A stretch of 25,458 nucleotides of DNA from Bacteroidaceae bacterium (GTDB lineage Bacteria > Bacteroidota > Bacteroidia > Bacteroidales > Bacteroidaceae). This document shows positions 14,875-22,689 of the stretch, piece by piece. The position numbers and the translations under genes are program-made. Numbering within the stretch: position 1 is the stretch's first letter; every line of letters begins with the position of its first letter. The DNA lies in contig JAILIJ010000186.1 in NCBI GenBank assembly GCA_024695315.1, positions 1-25,458 of the forward strand, in the 5' to 3' direction. The notes under the pieces were generated by a model that searched no databases, was not told the DNA's origin, and saw only the letters and a program-made list of their open reading frames with translations.

Positions 14875-15786
14875 ATGGACTTAGACATTTGTTGCATCGG
14901 CCACATTACGCTGGACAAGATTGTAACTCCAAAATCTGAAGTTTACATGCCAGGTGGTACGACATTCTATTTTTCACACGGAATAAACCACCTTCTTAAC
15001 TCTACAAAGGCAAATTACAAGCCTTCTTTCAAACTCATTGCTTCACTTGCTGAAACAGAGATGAAATCTGTAGACGATATTCGCAAAATGGGTATTGATG
15101 TTGATGTTATACCTAGCAAGAAAACCGTTTATTTCGAAAATATTTACGGCGAAAATCAAAATAACAGAAAACAACGTGTTCGCGCTAAAGCAGACCCTTT
15201 CACTATAGAGGCACTCAAAGACGTCAAAGCGAAATATATTGTACTCGGTAGCTTACTTGCCGACGACTTTTCACTCGACGTTATAAAATACCTATCAGAA
15301 CGCGGCACTTTAGTCGTCGACGCTCAGGGATATCTACGCGAGGTACGTGACGAGAAAGTCTATCCTTGCGACTGGGAAAATAAACTTGAGGCCCTAAAAT
15401 ACGTGGATATTCTTAAAGTAAACGAGTACGAAATAGAGGTTCTAACTGGCATCAAGGACTTACACCAAGCTGCTCTTAAACTACATGAATGGGGAGTCAA
15501 AGAAGTTCTCCTTACTCTCGGAAGCTATGGTTCTATAGTATATGCTAATGAAACTTTCTACGACATTCCAGCCTACGAGCCTATTAACATCGTGGATGCT
15601 ACTGGATGCGGAGACACTTATGTAATGGGATACGTGTTCAAACGCTCGCAAGGCGCAAGCATAGAAGAAGCTGGCAAATTTGCATCTGCCGTTTCTACTA
15701 TCAAAATAGAACATTCAGGTCCTTTCCATGGTACAGAAGAAGATGCGTACAACCGCATACCTGAAGAATTGAGAATAAAGAAATAA
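14875..15786 (+). CDS. PfkB-family carbohydrate kinase, substrate unknown
   Basis: This is a ribokinase-fold enzyme that probably phosphorylates a sugar or nucleoside with ATP in the cytoplasm. The 303-residue protein begins MDLDICCIGHITLDKI and has the early PGGT motif. Near the C-terminus is the family signature DATGCGDTYVMGY, whose GCGD replaces the usual GAGD but keeps the catalytic Asp. I choose 14875 over the in-frame ATG at 14845 because a -7 box ends at 14843, because AGGAAAGAAG lies just before 14875, and because the protein homology starts there. The lid region seems short. It follows the GH51 gene on the same strand but with its own promoter and an intervening hairpin. A link to pentose use is only positional. 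Confidence 0.88.
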   Translation: MDLDICCIGHITLDKIVTPKSEVYMPGGTTFYFSHGINHLLNSTKANYKPSFKLIASLAETEMKSVDDIRKMGIDVDVIPSKKTVYFENIYGENQNNRKQRVRAKADPFTIEALKDVKAKYIVLGSLLADDFSLDVIKYLSERGTLVVDAQGYLREVRDEKVYPCDWENKLEALKYVDILKVNEYEIEVLTGIKDLHQAALKLHEWGVKEVLLTLGSYGSIVYANETFYDIPAYEPINIVDATGCGDTYVMGYVFKRSQGASIEEAGKFASAVSTIKIEHSGPFHGTEEDAYNRIPEELRIKK

Positions 15787-15805
15787 AGAGTATATAATTA
15801 ATAAA

Positions 15806-15863
15806 AAGAAGGAGTATCAGTAGTCTTGTATAAGGCATTATGATACTCCTTCTTCTTATTTTT
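15806..15863 (+). terminator. Terminator after the PfkB-family kinase
   Basis: Perfect 14-bp arms AAGAAGGAGTATCA (15806-15819) and TGATACTCCTTCTT (15841-15854) are separated by 21 nt and followed by CTTATTTTT. It lies 20 bp after the kinase stop. Confidence 0.85.
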
Positions 15864-16126
15864 AGATTGTTGTTATCATCTATTCTATAAATAAAGTTTT
15901 ACGTGGTACAATATCCCATAATAGGTATCATGTGAAGTCAACATTTAACGCATATTTAATGGACGTTAAATATGCGTAAAACGAACAATAAATGATTGAA
16001 CACTGCTCAATCACTGCTCAAACACTGCTCAAACACGAATTTGACACACACAAAACATACAAAAACGAAATGCACAAATTGTTTAGATCTGACCAAATCT
16101 TGTCCTTGTTTAAGGTAATACTTCAC
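15864..16126. repeat. Non-coding stretch with an inverted repeat and three 11-bp direct repeats
   Basis: No credible gene is seen here; a 79-codon plus-strand ORF at 15992-16231 runs through repeats and looks spurious. The inverted repeat ACGCATATTTAA/TTAAATATGCGT occupies 15948-15959 and 15966-15977. CACTGCTCAA recurs at 16001, 16012 and 16023, exactly 11 bp apart. Function is unknown. Confidence 0.7.
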
Positions 16127-16214
16127 AGTACCATGCGGATGGTACTCCAGTACTTTGCGGGAAAAACTGCAGTACCATGCGCAAAGTACTGCAGTTTTTC
16201 CCGCAAAGTACTAA
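16127..16214. repeat. Four tandem 22-bp palindromic units containing a 27-bp perfect inverted repeat
   Basis: Units start at 16127, 16149, 16171 and 16193. The first three begin AGTAC(C/T)(A/T)TGCG and the last three end CAAAGTACT or the related AAAACT, followed by two more bases. Unit 1 is self-complementary (AGTACCAT/ATGGTACT). Unit 3 has AGTAC/GTACT ends. Units 2 and 4 are near-perfect reverse complements of each other, so 16149-16175 pairs with 16186-16212 over 27 bp with a 10-nt loop. The array is non-coding and lies between convergent gene clusters. It resembles a REP/BIME- or MITE-type palindromic element, though no copy elsewhere can be seen in this window. Confidence 0.9.
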
Positions 16215-16315
16215 ATCATACTCCTCAATAGCCCTGTTTTAAACTATTCGTTCTTAAACCAAGTGTATTGTCTATAAAATTTATTTTCGGCACATTGGAT
16301 GAGGTGTAAAAATAA

Positions 16316-16350
16316 AGAGGGTATGTCAAATTACTTTTGACATACCCTCT
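16316..16350 (-). terminator. Terminator of the lysS-gpsA-pgi cluster
   Basis: Perfect 15-bp arms AGAGGGTATGTCAAA (16316-16330) and TTTGACATACCCTCT (16336-16350) flank a 5-nt loop. On the minus strand the hairpin is followed by TTATTTTTA. It lies 55 bp past the pgi stop. Confidence 0.85.
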
Positions 16351-16404
16351 GTGATATTATGATCGCAAAACTCTCCTTAACCGAGAGCCTTACATAATCT
16401 CATA

Positions 16405-17739
16405 TTACTTAAGTTTCTCCTGAATAGCAGCACTCTCCTTCTCATAACCAGGCTTGTTGAGAAGAGCAAACATATTCTTCTTGTAAGCCTCTACACCTGG
16501 CTGATTGAATGGGTTTACGCCAAGGATGATACCTGAGATACCACAAGCCTTCTCGAAGAAGTAAATGAGCTGACCGATATTGTACTCATCAAGTTTCTCG
16601 ATAGAAACCTGCATATTTGGCACACCACCATCAACATGAGCGAGCTTAGTACCGAGCTCAGCCATCTTGTTAACCTCATCGATGCGCTTGCCAGCAAGGA
16701 AGTTAAGACCGTCAAGATTCTCAGCATCTGATGGAACCTCAAGCTTAGTGTTTGGCTTCTCGATAGAAACGACAGTCTCGAAGATTGTACGCTCACCATC
16801 CTGAATCCACTGCCCCATAGAGTGAAGGTCTGTTGTAAAGTCTACAGCTGCAGGGAAAATACCCTTACCGTCCTTACCCTCTGACTCACCATAAAGCTGC
16901 TTCCACCACTCATTGAGGTTGTGAAGCTTTGGCTGATAGTTGACAAGGATTTCAATCTTCTTGCCATTCTGGTAGAGAGCGTTACGAACAGCAGCATACT
17001 GAGCTGATGGGTTCTCTGCGAATGGAACCTTGATGTCTGTAGCCTTCTCCATGTCCTGAGCTCCCTTAACAAGTGCTGCGATATCGTATCCAGCTACTGC
17101 GATAGGAAGAAGACCTACTGGAGTGAGTACAGAGAAACGTCCACCTACATTGTCAGGAATGATGAATGACTTATAGCCTTCCTTGTCTGCAGTTGTACGA
17201 GCTGCACCCTTCTTTGCGTCAGTAACAGCAACGATAACTTTCTTTGCCTCTTCCTTACCACGTGTGTCCTCACAAAGCTTCTTGAGAAGACGGAAAGTAA
17301 TAGCAGTCTCAGTTGTTGTACCAGACTTTGAAATATTGATAACACCGAACTTAACGCCCTTGAGGTAGTCGATAAGCTCAGAGAGATAGTCCTCACCGAT
17401 ATTGTTACCTGCAAAAAGAATGCGAGGCATATTTGATGGCTTTAACCAGCCGAAAGAATTTGAGAGAGCATCGATTACCATGCGTGCACCGAGGTAAGAA
17501 CCACCGATACCGGCAACGACAACAGCCTCACAGTTTTCCTGAAGAACCTTTGCAGTAGCATTGATTTCAGCAATAAACTCAGGAGTGATTGAACTTGGGA
17601 GGTGGAGCCAACCAAGGAAATCATTACCAAGACATGTACCATTCTCGAGAGCCTTCTGAGCCTCATTAACCTGAGCCTCGTAAGACTCAACTGTACCAGC
17701 TGCTAAGAACTGGCTTGCTTTTGAAATGTTAAGCTTCAT
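16405..17739 (-). CDS. pgi: Glucose-6-phosphate isomerase
   Basis: This enzyme interconverts glucose 6-phosphate and fructose 6-phosphate in glycolysis and gluconeogenesis. The 444-residue length matches the shorter bacterial form found in Firmicutes and Bacteroidota rather than the ~550-residue enterobacterial form. Seen motifs are GIGGSYLG (77-84), the sugar-phosphate loop SKSGTTTET (137-145), NVGGRFSVLTPVGL (about 197-210), the catalytic base region YGESEGKDGKGIF with E285, H306 in DLHSMGQ, and K420 in NQPGVEAYKK. All the expected catalytic residues are present. It is the last gene of the lysS-gpsA-pgi run, 30 bp after gpsA, and is followed by a strong terminator. Confidence 0.97.
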   Translation of the reverse strand: MKLNISKASQFLAAGTVESYEAQVNEAQKALENGTCLGNDFLGWLHLPSSITPEFIAEINATAKVLQENCEAVVVAGIGGSYLGARMVIDALSNSFGWLKPSNMPRILFAGNNIGEDYLSELIDYLKGVKFGVINISKSGTTTETAITFRLLKKLCEDTRGKEEAKKVIVAVTDAKKGAARTTADKEGYKSFIIPDNVGGRFSVLTPVGLLPIAVAGYDIAALVKGAQDMEKATDIKVPFAENPSAQYAAVRNALYQNGKKIEILVNYQPKLHNLNEWWKQLYGESEGKDGKGIFPAAVDFTTDLHSMGQWIQDGERTIFETVVSIEKPNTKLEVPSDAENLDGLNFLAGKRIDEVNKMAELGTKLAHVDGGVPNMQVSIEKLDEYNIGQLIYFFEKACGISGIILGVNPFNQPGVEAYKKNMFALLNKPGYEKESAAIQEKLK

Positions 17740-17769
17740 ATTATTCTTTTATTTTATGATGTTTTTCTT

Positions 17770-18771
17770 CTATCTGAAAGAATCGCTTAGAATCTTTATC
17801 TCCACCTGCGGACTTATCTTCTCATAGAGAATATTATATACCGCATCAAGTATTGGCATATTGACATGATAGCGCTTGTTTATCTTTTTCATACACTCCG
17901 TGCCATAATAACCTTCAGCAATCATCTCCATCTCGAGCTGAGCCGTCTTGACAGAATATCCCTGTCCTATCATAGTTCCAAAGACTCGGTTACGGGAGAA
18001 ATTAGAATACATCGTCACAAGTAGGTCACCCATGTACGCCGTACTGATGACGCTTCTGTCCTCTGGTTGTACAGCCTCAAGGAAACGGTCCATCTCCTGT
18101 AGTGCATTAGATACCAATACGGCTTGGAAGTTGTCGCCACACTTTAGTCCGTGACAAATGCCAGCACATATAGCATAAACATTCTTGAGTACCGAACTAT
18201 ATTCTATTCCCTCGATATCTGTAGAGATACTTGTCTTCACAAATTTGTTTGTCAGCAAATCTGCAACAATTTGAGCATTGTCCAAATCGCGACATCCCAC
18301 TGTGAGATAACACAAACGGTCGAGCGCTACCTCTTCAGCATGAGAAGGTCCGCCAATAGTACAAATCTGCTCTTCTGGCACTCCATATATCTTTTCAAAG
18401 AAACGACTTATGGTACATTCCTCATCAGCCACAATACCTTTTATGGCTGTGACTACGAGCTTTTCTCTCATGCTAGTCTTGAGCTTCTTGAGGTGGCTCT
18501 TAATGTAAGGCGATGGAGTAACAAACACCAGTGTATCTGAGTTTTTCACTACCGCATTGATGTCGCTGGAGAAATTGATTCTGTTGACGTCGAAATGAAG
18601 ACCAGTAAGGTAAGCTGGGTTATGGCCTAAACGCTTGAAATCTTCAATGCGGTCATCACGGCGCATATACCAGTTGATGCTTTCCTCATGGTGTAGCAAT
18701 ATTTTAGCAATAGCTGTTGCCCAACTACCACCTCCAATAACTGCTACTCGACCTGTATTTGTAAATTTCAT
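17770..18771 (-). CDS. gpsA: Glycerol-3-phosphate dehydrogenase [NAD(P)+]
   Basis: This enzyme reduces dihydroxyacetone phosphate to sn-glycerol 3-phosphate for phospholipid synthesis in the cytoplasm. The 333-residue protein has the Rossmann motif VIGGGSWATA (11-20), FVTPS in the cofactor fold, the TAIKGI strand, GGPSHAEEV, and the catalytic-Lys segment SSVLKNVYAICAG. Length and motifs are complete. An unusually strong Shine-Dalgarno AAAGGAGG lies about 12 nt before the ATG, where most genes in this window have none. It lies between lysS (123 bp upstream) and pgi (30 bp downstream). The lysS-gpsA gap contains a small inverted repeat AAAGCATT/AATGCTTT (18852-18875) without a T-run, and GGTCA/TGACC (18803-18829) in the gpsA leader. 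Confidence 0.95.
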   Translation of the reverse strand: MKFTNTGRVAVIGGGSWATAIAKILLHHEESINWYMRRDDRIEDFKRLGHNPAYLTGLHFDVNRINFSSDINAVVKNSDTLVFVTPSPYIKSHLKKLKTSMREKLVVTAIKGIVADEECTISRFFEKIYGVPEEQICTIGGPSHAEEVALDRLCYLTVGCRDLDNAQIVADLLTNKFVKTSISTDIEGIEYSSVLKNVYAICAGICHGLKCGDNFQAVLVSNALQEMDRFLEAVQPEDRSVISTAYMGDLLVTMYSNFSRNRVFGTMIGQGYSVKTAQLEMEMIAEGYYGTECMKKINKRYHVNMPILDAVYNILYEKISPQVEIKILSDSFR

Positions 18772-18894
18772 AACTTCAGTCCTCCTTTCCCTTATAGAGA
18801 ACGGTCACTCTTACTGGAGGAGAATGACCTGTTTATAATAAAACCCAGACAAAAGCATTCCGAACGAAATGCTTTCATCCAGGATTATCTATGC

Positions 18895-20646
18895 TTACAA
18901 TTTTGATATGATGGCATTAAGCTCATCTACAGATGGCTTCTGGATGTCAAGTTTATACTTCTTGAGCACCTCACCAATCTGCTGCTGAATCTTCTGAGCA
19001 TTACCACCAGCAAGATCGCTTACAAGGTTGTATCCTACCTTATATAGTACAGGTACGATGTCCTCAGAGAATCCTAGTTCAACAAACTTCTCCACACTAT
19101 CCTTTGGAGCCTTCTTCTCTGGCTTCATAGTTGGGAAAAGAAGAACCTCCTGAATTGTTGGCTGACCTGTCATGAGAATGGCAAGACGGTCGATACCAAT
19201 ACCAATACCTGATGTAGGAGGCATACCGTACTGAAGTGCGCGCAAGAAGTCATGGTCGATAACCATAGCCTCGTCGTCGCCCTTATCAGCAAGCTTCATC
19301 TGCTCTACGAAACGCTCCTCCTGATCGATTGGGTCGTTAAGCTCAGAGTAAGCATTAGCAAGCTCCTTACCATTAACCATAAGTTCAAATCGCTCAGTGA
19401 GTCCTGGCTTAGAGCGGTGCATCTTAGTAAGTGGTGACATCTCAACTGGATAGTCTGTAATGAATGTAGGCTGGATAAATGTACCTTCGCAAGTTTCTCC
19501 AAAGATCTCGTCGATAAGCTTTCCACGTCCCATAGTATCATCAACCTCAACACCACATTTCTTAGCAGCCTCACGCATCTCATCCTCTGACATCTTCTCG
19601 AGATCATAGCCAGTCTTCTCCTTGATAGCCTCAAGGATAGGGAGTCGACGATAAGGTGCCTTAAATGAAACGACATTATCACCAATCTTAACCTCTGTAG
19701 TGCCATTAACAGCAATACAGATCTTTTCGAGCAACTGCTCTGTAAATGTCATCATCCAATTGTAGTCCTTGTAGCTAACATAAAGCTCCATACAAGTGAA
19801 CTCAGGATTATGACTGCGGTCCATACCCTCATTACGAAAGTTACGACCTATTTCATACACACCCTCGAAACCGCCAACGATAAGACGCTTAAGGTAGAGC
19901 TCTGTAGCAATACGGAGATACAAATCAACATTAAGCGCATTATGATGCGTAATGAAAGGACGTGCACTTGCTCCACCTGCAATCTGCTGGAGAATTGGAG
20001 TTTCCACTTCTGTGAAACCTGCCTCGTCGAACACCTGACGCATAGTACGCAGGATAGTAGCACGTTTCAAGAATGTATCTTTAACGCCATTGTTCACGAT
20101 AAGGTCAACATAACGCTGACGATAGCGCAACTCTGGGTCTTCAAAAGCATCAAATACCTGACCATCCTTTTCCTTAACAATAGGAAGTGGTTTAAGAGAC
20201 TTAGCAAGGAGAGTTAGTGACTGTGCGTGCACAGAAATCTCACCAGTCTGAGTACGGAAAACATATCCTTTGATTCCGATAAAGTCTCCCAGGTCAAGAA
20301 GTTTCTTGAACACGACATTATAGAGGTCTTTGTTCTCCTCAGGACAGATGTCATCACGTGTGATATACACCTGAATACGTCCCTTTGAATCCTGAAGTTC
20401 AACGAAGCTAGCCTTACCCATCACTCGACGGCTCATCATACGACCAGCAATACACACCTCACGCAGAGGTTCAGTTGGATTACCTTCAGCATCAACAGCT
20501 GGATCCTTGAATTCAGCAACGATATCTGTTGAAAAAGCATTTGTTGGATATTCAGCAGCTGGATATGCTTGAATGCCCATATCCTTCAATGCCTGAAGAT
20601 TGTTTCTGCGGTTAATCTCCTGTTCAGAAAGTTCTAATACGTTCAT
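18895..20646 (-). CDS. lysS: Lysyl-tRNA synthetase (class II) with C-terminal extension
   Basis: This enzyme charges tRNA-Lys with lysine. I place the start at 20646 (MNVLELSEQEINRRNNLQAL), where family homology begins. The in-frame ATG at 20685 would leave only about 12 nt after the predicted start of transcription and adds residues without homology. This gives 583 residues. An N-terminal OB-fold anticodon-binding domain is followed by the class II core: motif 1 around VETPILQQIAGGASARPF, motif 2 RNFRNEGMDRSHNPEF and motif 3 GIGIGIDRLAIL. Residues about 508-583 form an extension past the usual ~505-residue end. It looks all-helical, with a helix-hairpin-helix flavour (LYKVGYNLVSDLAGG). It heads the lysS-gpsA-pgi cluster. 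Confidence 0.95.
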   Translation of the reverse strand: MNVLELSEQEINRRNNLQALKDMGIQAYPAAEYPTNAFSTDIVAEFKDPAVDAEGNPTEPLREVCIAGRMMSRRVMGKASFVELQDSKGRIQVYITRDDICPEENKDLYNVVFKKLLDLGDFIGIKGYVFRTQTGEISVHAQSLTLLAKSLKPLPIVKEKDGQVFDAFEDPELRYRQRYVDLIVNNGVKDTFLKRATILRTMRQVFDEAGFTEVETPILQQIAGGASARPFITHHNALNVDLYLRIATELYLKRLIVGGFEGVYEIGRNFRNEGMDRSHNPEFTCMELYVSYKDYNWMMTFTEQLLEKICIAVNGTTEVKIGDNVVSFKAPYRRLPILEAIKEKTGYDLEKMSEDEMREAAKKCGVEVDDTMGRGKLIDEIFGETCEGTFIQPTFITDYPVEMSPLTKMHRSKPGLTERFELMVNGKELANAYSELNDPIDQEERFVEQMKLADKGDDEAMVIDHDFLRALQYGMPPTSGIGIGIDRLAILMTGQPTIQEVLLFPTMKPEKKAPKDSVEKFVELGFSEDIVPVLYKVGYNLVSDLAGGNAQKIQQQIGEVLKKYKLDIQKPSVDELNAIISKL

Positions 20647-20702
20647 ATAATCAATTATATATTTTTTACCTGTTCTATTTCGCAATAATACATTTGAGCA
20701 TG

Positions 20703-20710
20703 CAAAGTTA
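20703..20710 (-). promoter_or_regulatory. Promoter -7 box for lysS
   Basis: On the minus strand this reads TAACTTTG, a TAnnTTTG match, 56 bp upstream of the chosen lysS ATG. A matching -33 element is not clear. Confidence 0.5.
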
Positions 20711-20720
20711 ACAAATATTA

Positions 20721-20743
20721 TTGACTTAAGGCCCCTTAGTCAA
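20721..20743. repeat. Imperfect palindrome between divergent lysS and mscS promoters
   Basis: TTGACTTAAGG and CCTTAGTCAA pair with one bulged T around a CC centre. It lies between the minus-strand lysS -7 box (20703-20710) and the plus-strand mscS -7 box (20784-20791). It could be an operator, but no protein is known to bind it. Confidence 0.45.
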
Positions 20744-20783
20744 AAAAATATCATTCTAACGCCATTCATTCTTGATTTTTGAC

Positions 20784-20791
20784 TAACTTTG
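20784..20791 (+). promoter_or_regulatory. Promoter -7 box for the MscS channel gene
   Basis: This reads TAACTTTG, a TAnnTTTG match. It lies inside the longest possible MscS reading frame (from 20779), so translation probably begins at the later ATG at 20869. Confidence 0.5.
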
Positions 20792-20868
20792 CACAGTCCA
20801 AAGCAAACGAAAAACATAAGCCTTGGACAAATATATCTAATTACGTAACAATAATAATCAACAAAAAC

Positions 20869-21747
20869 ATGCAAGAAACAAAGATTGATTCTCTCGTATC
20901 AACCACTCTTGGCGGTGACGTATCCTCTGCTTTTAGCGAGCACGCCTTAAACAACGTCACAGACTATCTGATGACTCTTGGTAAAAATCTTGTCGTTGCC
21001 TTACTCATCTACATAGTAGGTAAATTCATTATTGCAAGACTTCTCCACTTTGTCAGAAAGATAATGACAAAGAGAAATGTTGAACCTTCTCTACGTACCT
21101 TCCTTGACAGTCTTATCAGCATCTGTCTATACTTCGTTATGGCAATCGCCATTATCTCAGTATTAGGAATAGACACAAGTTCATTTGTAGCCCTCTTCGC
21201 ATCAGCCGGACTCGCTGTAGGTATGGCTCTCTCTGGCACACTTCAGAACTTCGCGGGCGGAGTAATGGTACTTATCTTCAAACCATACAAGGTAGGAGAC
21301 TACATCGAAGCACAGGGCTATAGCGGTACTGTTAAACAAATTCAGATTTTCAACACAATTATTACCACACCAGACAACCAGACAATAATCATTCCTAACG
21401 GAGGATTAGCAACGGGTTCACTAAAGAACTATTCAACTGCTCCATTCCGCCGCGTAGACATAAATGTTGAGGTTGCTTACGGCACCAACCCTGATGATGT
21501 AAGAAATGTTTTAAACAAAATCATCGATGGAGATTCAAGAATCCTTAAAGATGCGGGCCACGAACCAGCAATACCTATGACATCCATGGGCGCTTCAAGT
21601 ATTGTATTCCAATTCCGAGTATGGTGTGAATCTGCAAACTACTGGGGTATCTTCTTTGATAGCACAGAAAAGATTTACAGAGACTTGACTGCAGCCGGAA
21701 TCGAAATTCCATTCCAGCAAGTAGACGTCCACGTAAAGCAGAATTAA
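20869..21747 (+). CDS. Small-conductance mechanosensitive channel, MscS family
   Basis: This inner-membrane channel probably opens under membrane tension to release solutes after osmotic down-shock. From the ATG at 20869 (MQETKIDSLVS) it has 292 residues, similar to E. coli MscS. Three hydrophobic segments are visible: LVVALLIYIVGKFIIARLLH, LISICLYFVMAIAIISVLGI, and the pore-lining TM3 FVALFASAGLAVGMALSGTL with its Gly/Ala packing pattern. The beta domain follows with the FKPYKVGDYI signature and IPNGGL, then a cytoplasmic alpha/beta domain. The upstream ATG at 20779 is rejected because the -7 box lies inside that extension and the extra residues have no membrane or family character. It is divergent from lysS and followed by tRNA-Arg. 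Confidence 0.92.
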   Translation: MQETKIDSLVSTTLGGDVSSAFSEHALNNVTDYLMTLGKNLVVALLIYIVGKFIIARLLHFVRKIMTKRNVEPSLRTFLDSLISICLYFVMAIAIISVLGIDTSSFVALFASAGLAVGMALSGTLQNFAGGVMVLIFKPYKVGDYIEAQGYSGTVKQIQIFNTIITTPDNQTIIIPNGGLATGSLKNYSTAPFRRVDINVEVAYGTNPDDVRNVLNKIIDGDSRILKDAGHEPAIPMTSMGASSIVFQFRVWCESANYWGIFFDSTEKIYRDLTAAGIEIPFQQVDVHVKQN

Positions 21748-21775
21748 TATTTTTTGAAAAATAAATCGAAAAATA

Positions 21776-21807
21776 TTTGCAAGTTATGTAAAAAGTACAT
21801 ACCTTTG
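21776..21807 (+). promoter_or_regulatory. Promoter of tRNA-Arg
   Basis: TTTG at 21776-21779 and TACCTTTG at 21800-21807 are separated by 20 bp. This is the most complete -33/-7 pair in the window. Transcription should start near 21813, about 18 nt before the tRNA. Confidence 0.75.
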
Positions 21808-21830
21808 CACCCGCAAAAGCAAATAAGGAT

Positions 21831-21908
21831 GGTCCGGTAGCTCAGTTGGATTAGAGCAACAGCCTTCTAAGCTGTGGGTCAAGGGTTCGAATCCCTTCCG
21901 GATCACCA
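21831..21908 (+). tRNA. tRNA-Arg (anticodon UCU), with encoded CCA
   Basis: A cloverleaf can be drawn by hand. The acceptor stem GGTCCGG pairs with CCGGATC (one G-U pair), discriminator A at 21905 precedes an encoded CCA at 21906-21908, and the D-arm is GCTCAGTTGGATTAGAGC. The anticodon stem ACAGC/GCTGT encloses the loop CTTCTAA, giving anticodon TCT (reads AGA/AGG, Arg). The T-arm is AAGGG TTCGAAT CCCTT. It has its own promoter and is followed by a hairpin terminator. Confidence 0.97.
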
Positions 21909-21923
21909 AAATTGCTAAAAGCC

Positions 21924-21977
21924 AATAGAGGAAATGAAAAGAAGCAATGCTTTCCTTCATTTCCTCTATTTTTGTTT
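21924..21977 (+). terminator. Terminator after tRNA-Arg
   Basis: Perfect 15-bp arms AATAGAGGAAATGAA (21924-21938) and TTCATTTCCTCTATT (21956-21970) are followed by TTTGTTTTG. The hairpin lies 15 bp after the tRNA 3' end. Confidence 0.85.
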
Positions 21978-22036
21978 TGTAACAAAAACGAAAAACAGCA
22001 ACAGCTACAATTACGTATATTGCCAACAACTGTTTT

Positions 22037-22660
22037 ATGGAAATCATAAAGAAAATAGTTCTCACAGGAGGACCTTGCGCGGGCAAAACAAGCGCCCTAG
22101 AACGCATAGTGGAGCACTTCTCCGCATTAGGCTATAAGGTATTTACAATACCAGAAACCCCTACCCTGTTCACACAGGCAGGAATGAACTACTTAACCAA
22201 GAATGAGAAATTCTTCTACGAGGGAGAAAAGGCCACACTTGAAATACAGATGGCGCTGGAAGATAAGTTCAGCCTTATGGCAAAAACGCTCAGTCAGCCA
22301 TGCCTCATCATCTGTGACCGAGGATGTCTAGATATTTCAGCCTATATGAAGCCTGAAATGTGGAAAAAGCTAACAAGCTTAGTAGGAGTTACAACAGAGC
22401 AGTTAAAAGGCCGATATGATGCCATTCTGCACATGAAAACGACAGCTTGCGGAAGCGAAGAGTTCTACACAACAAGTACAAACGCCCAAAGATATGAGCA
22501 AGCCAACGCGGAAGGCATGAAAATAGCCAGAGAACTCGATCAAAAAGTTTATGACGCATGGACAGGACATCCACATATAAGAATGATTGAGAACCAAGAA
22601 TATTTTTCTCAGAAAGCCGATGTCGTCATAAAAGAAATAGAGACCTTACTACAGCAATAA
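22037..22660 (+). CDS. AAA_28/TTD14-like P-loop NTPase
   Basis: The 207-residue cytoplasmic P-loop protein has Walker A GGPCAGKTS at residues 11-19 and a Walker-B-like LIICDRGCLD near 90-99. The overall plan, with an early ETPT segment and a late YEQANAEG helix, resembles the AAA_28 family. That family includes the eukaryotic TRPL translocation defect protein 14 (TTD14), and this protein looks like a small kinase of unknown substrate. The assignment is from memory of the family, not from a search. The start at 22037 is the first ATG before the Walker A strand (MEIIKKIVLTGGP). A weak TATATTGC box lies just upstream. It is preceded by the tRNA terminator and followed by its own terminator, so it seems to be monocistronic. 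Confidence 0.8.
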   Translation: MEIIKKIVLTGGPCAGKTSALERIVEHFSALGYKVFTIPETPTLFTQAGMNYLTKNEKFFYEGEKATLEIQMALEDKFSLMAKTLSQPCLIICDRGCLDISAYMKPEMWKKLTSLVGVTTEQLKGRYDAILHMKTTACGSEEFYTTSTNAQRYEQANAEGMKIARELDQKVYDAWTGHPHIRMIENQEYFSQKADVVIKEIETLLQQ

Positions 22661-22689
22661 ATTCAAAGAATCACATATATTATTCATAG

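Noticed and set aside
16001..16032. Direct repeats considered as a CRISPR array or plasmid iterons
   Set aside because: The repeats are only 10-11 bp with no spacers of CRISPR size, no cas genes and no replication-initiator gene nearby.
15992..16231. A 79-codon plus-strand ORF
   Set aside because: It is built from the 11-bp direct repeats and the 22-bp palindromic units, so repeat structure, not coding, explains it.
18852..18875. AAAGCATT/AATGCTTT inverted repeat between lysS and gpsA as a terminator
   Set aside because: No T-run follows on the minus strand, the stem is short and the downstream genes continue in the same direction, so it is not called as a terminator.
21784..22107. A 107-codon minus-strand ORF
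   Set aside because: It spans the tRNA-Arg gene, its terminator and the start of the P-loop gene, so it cannot be a real protein.
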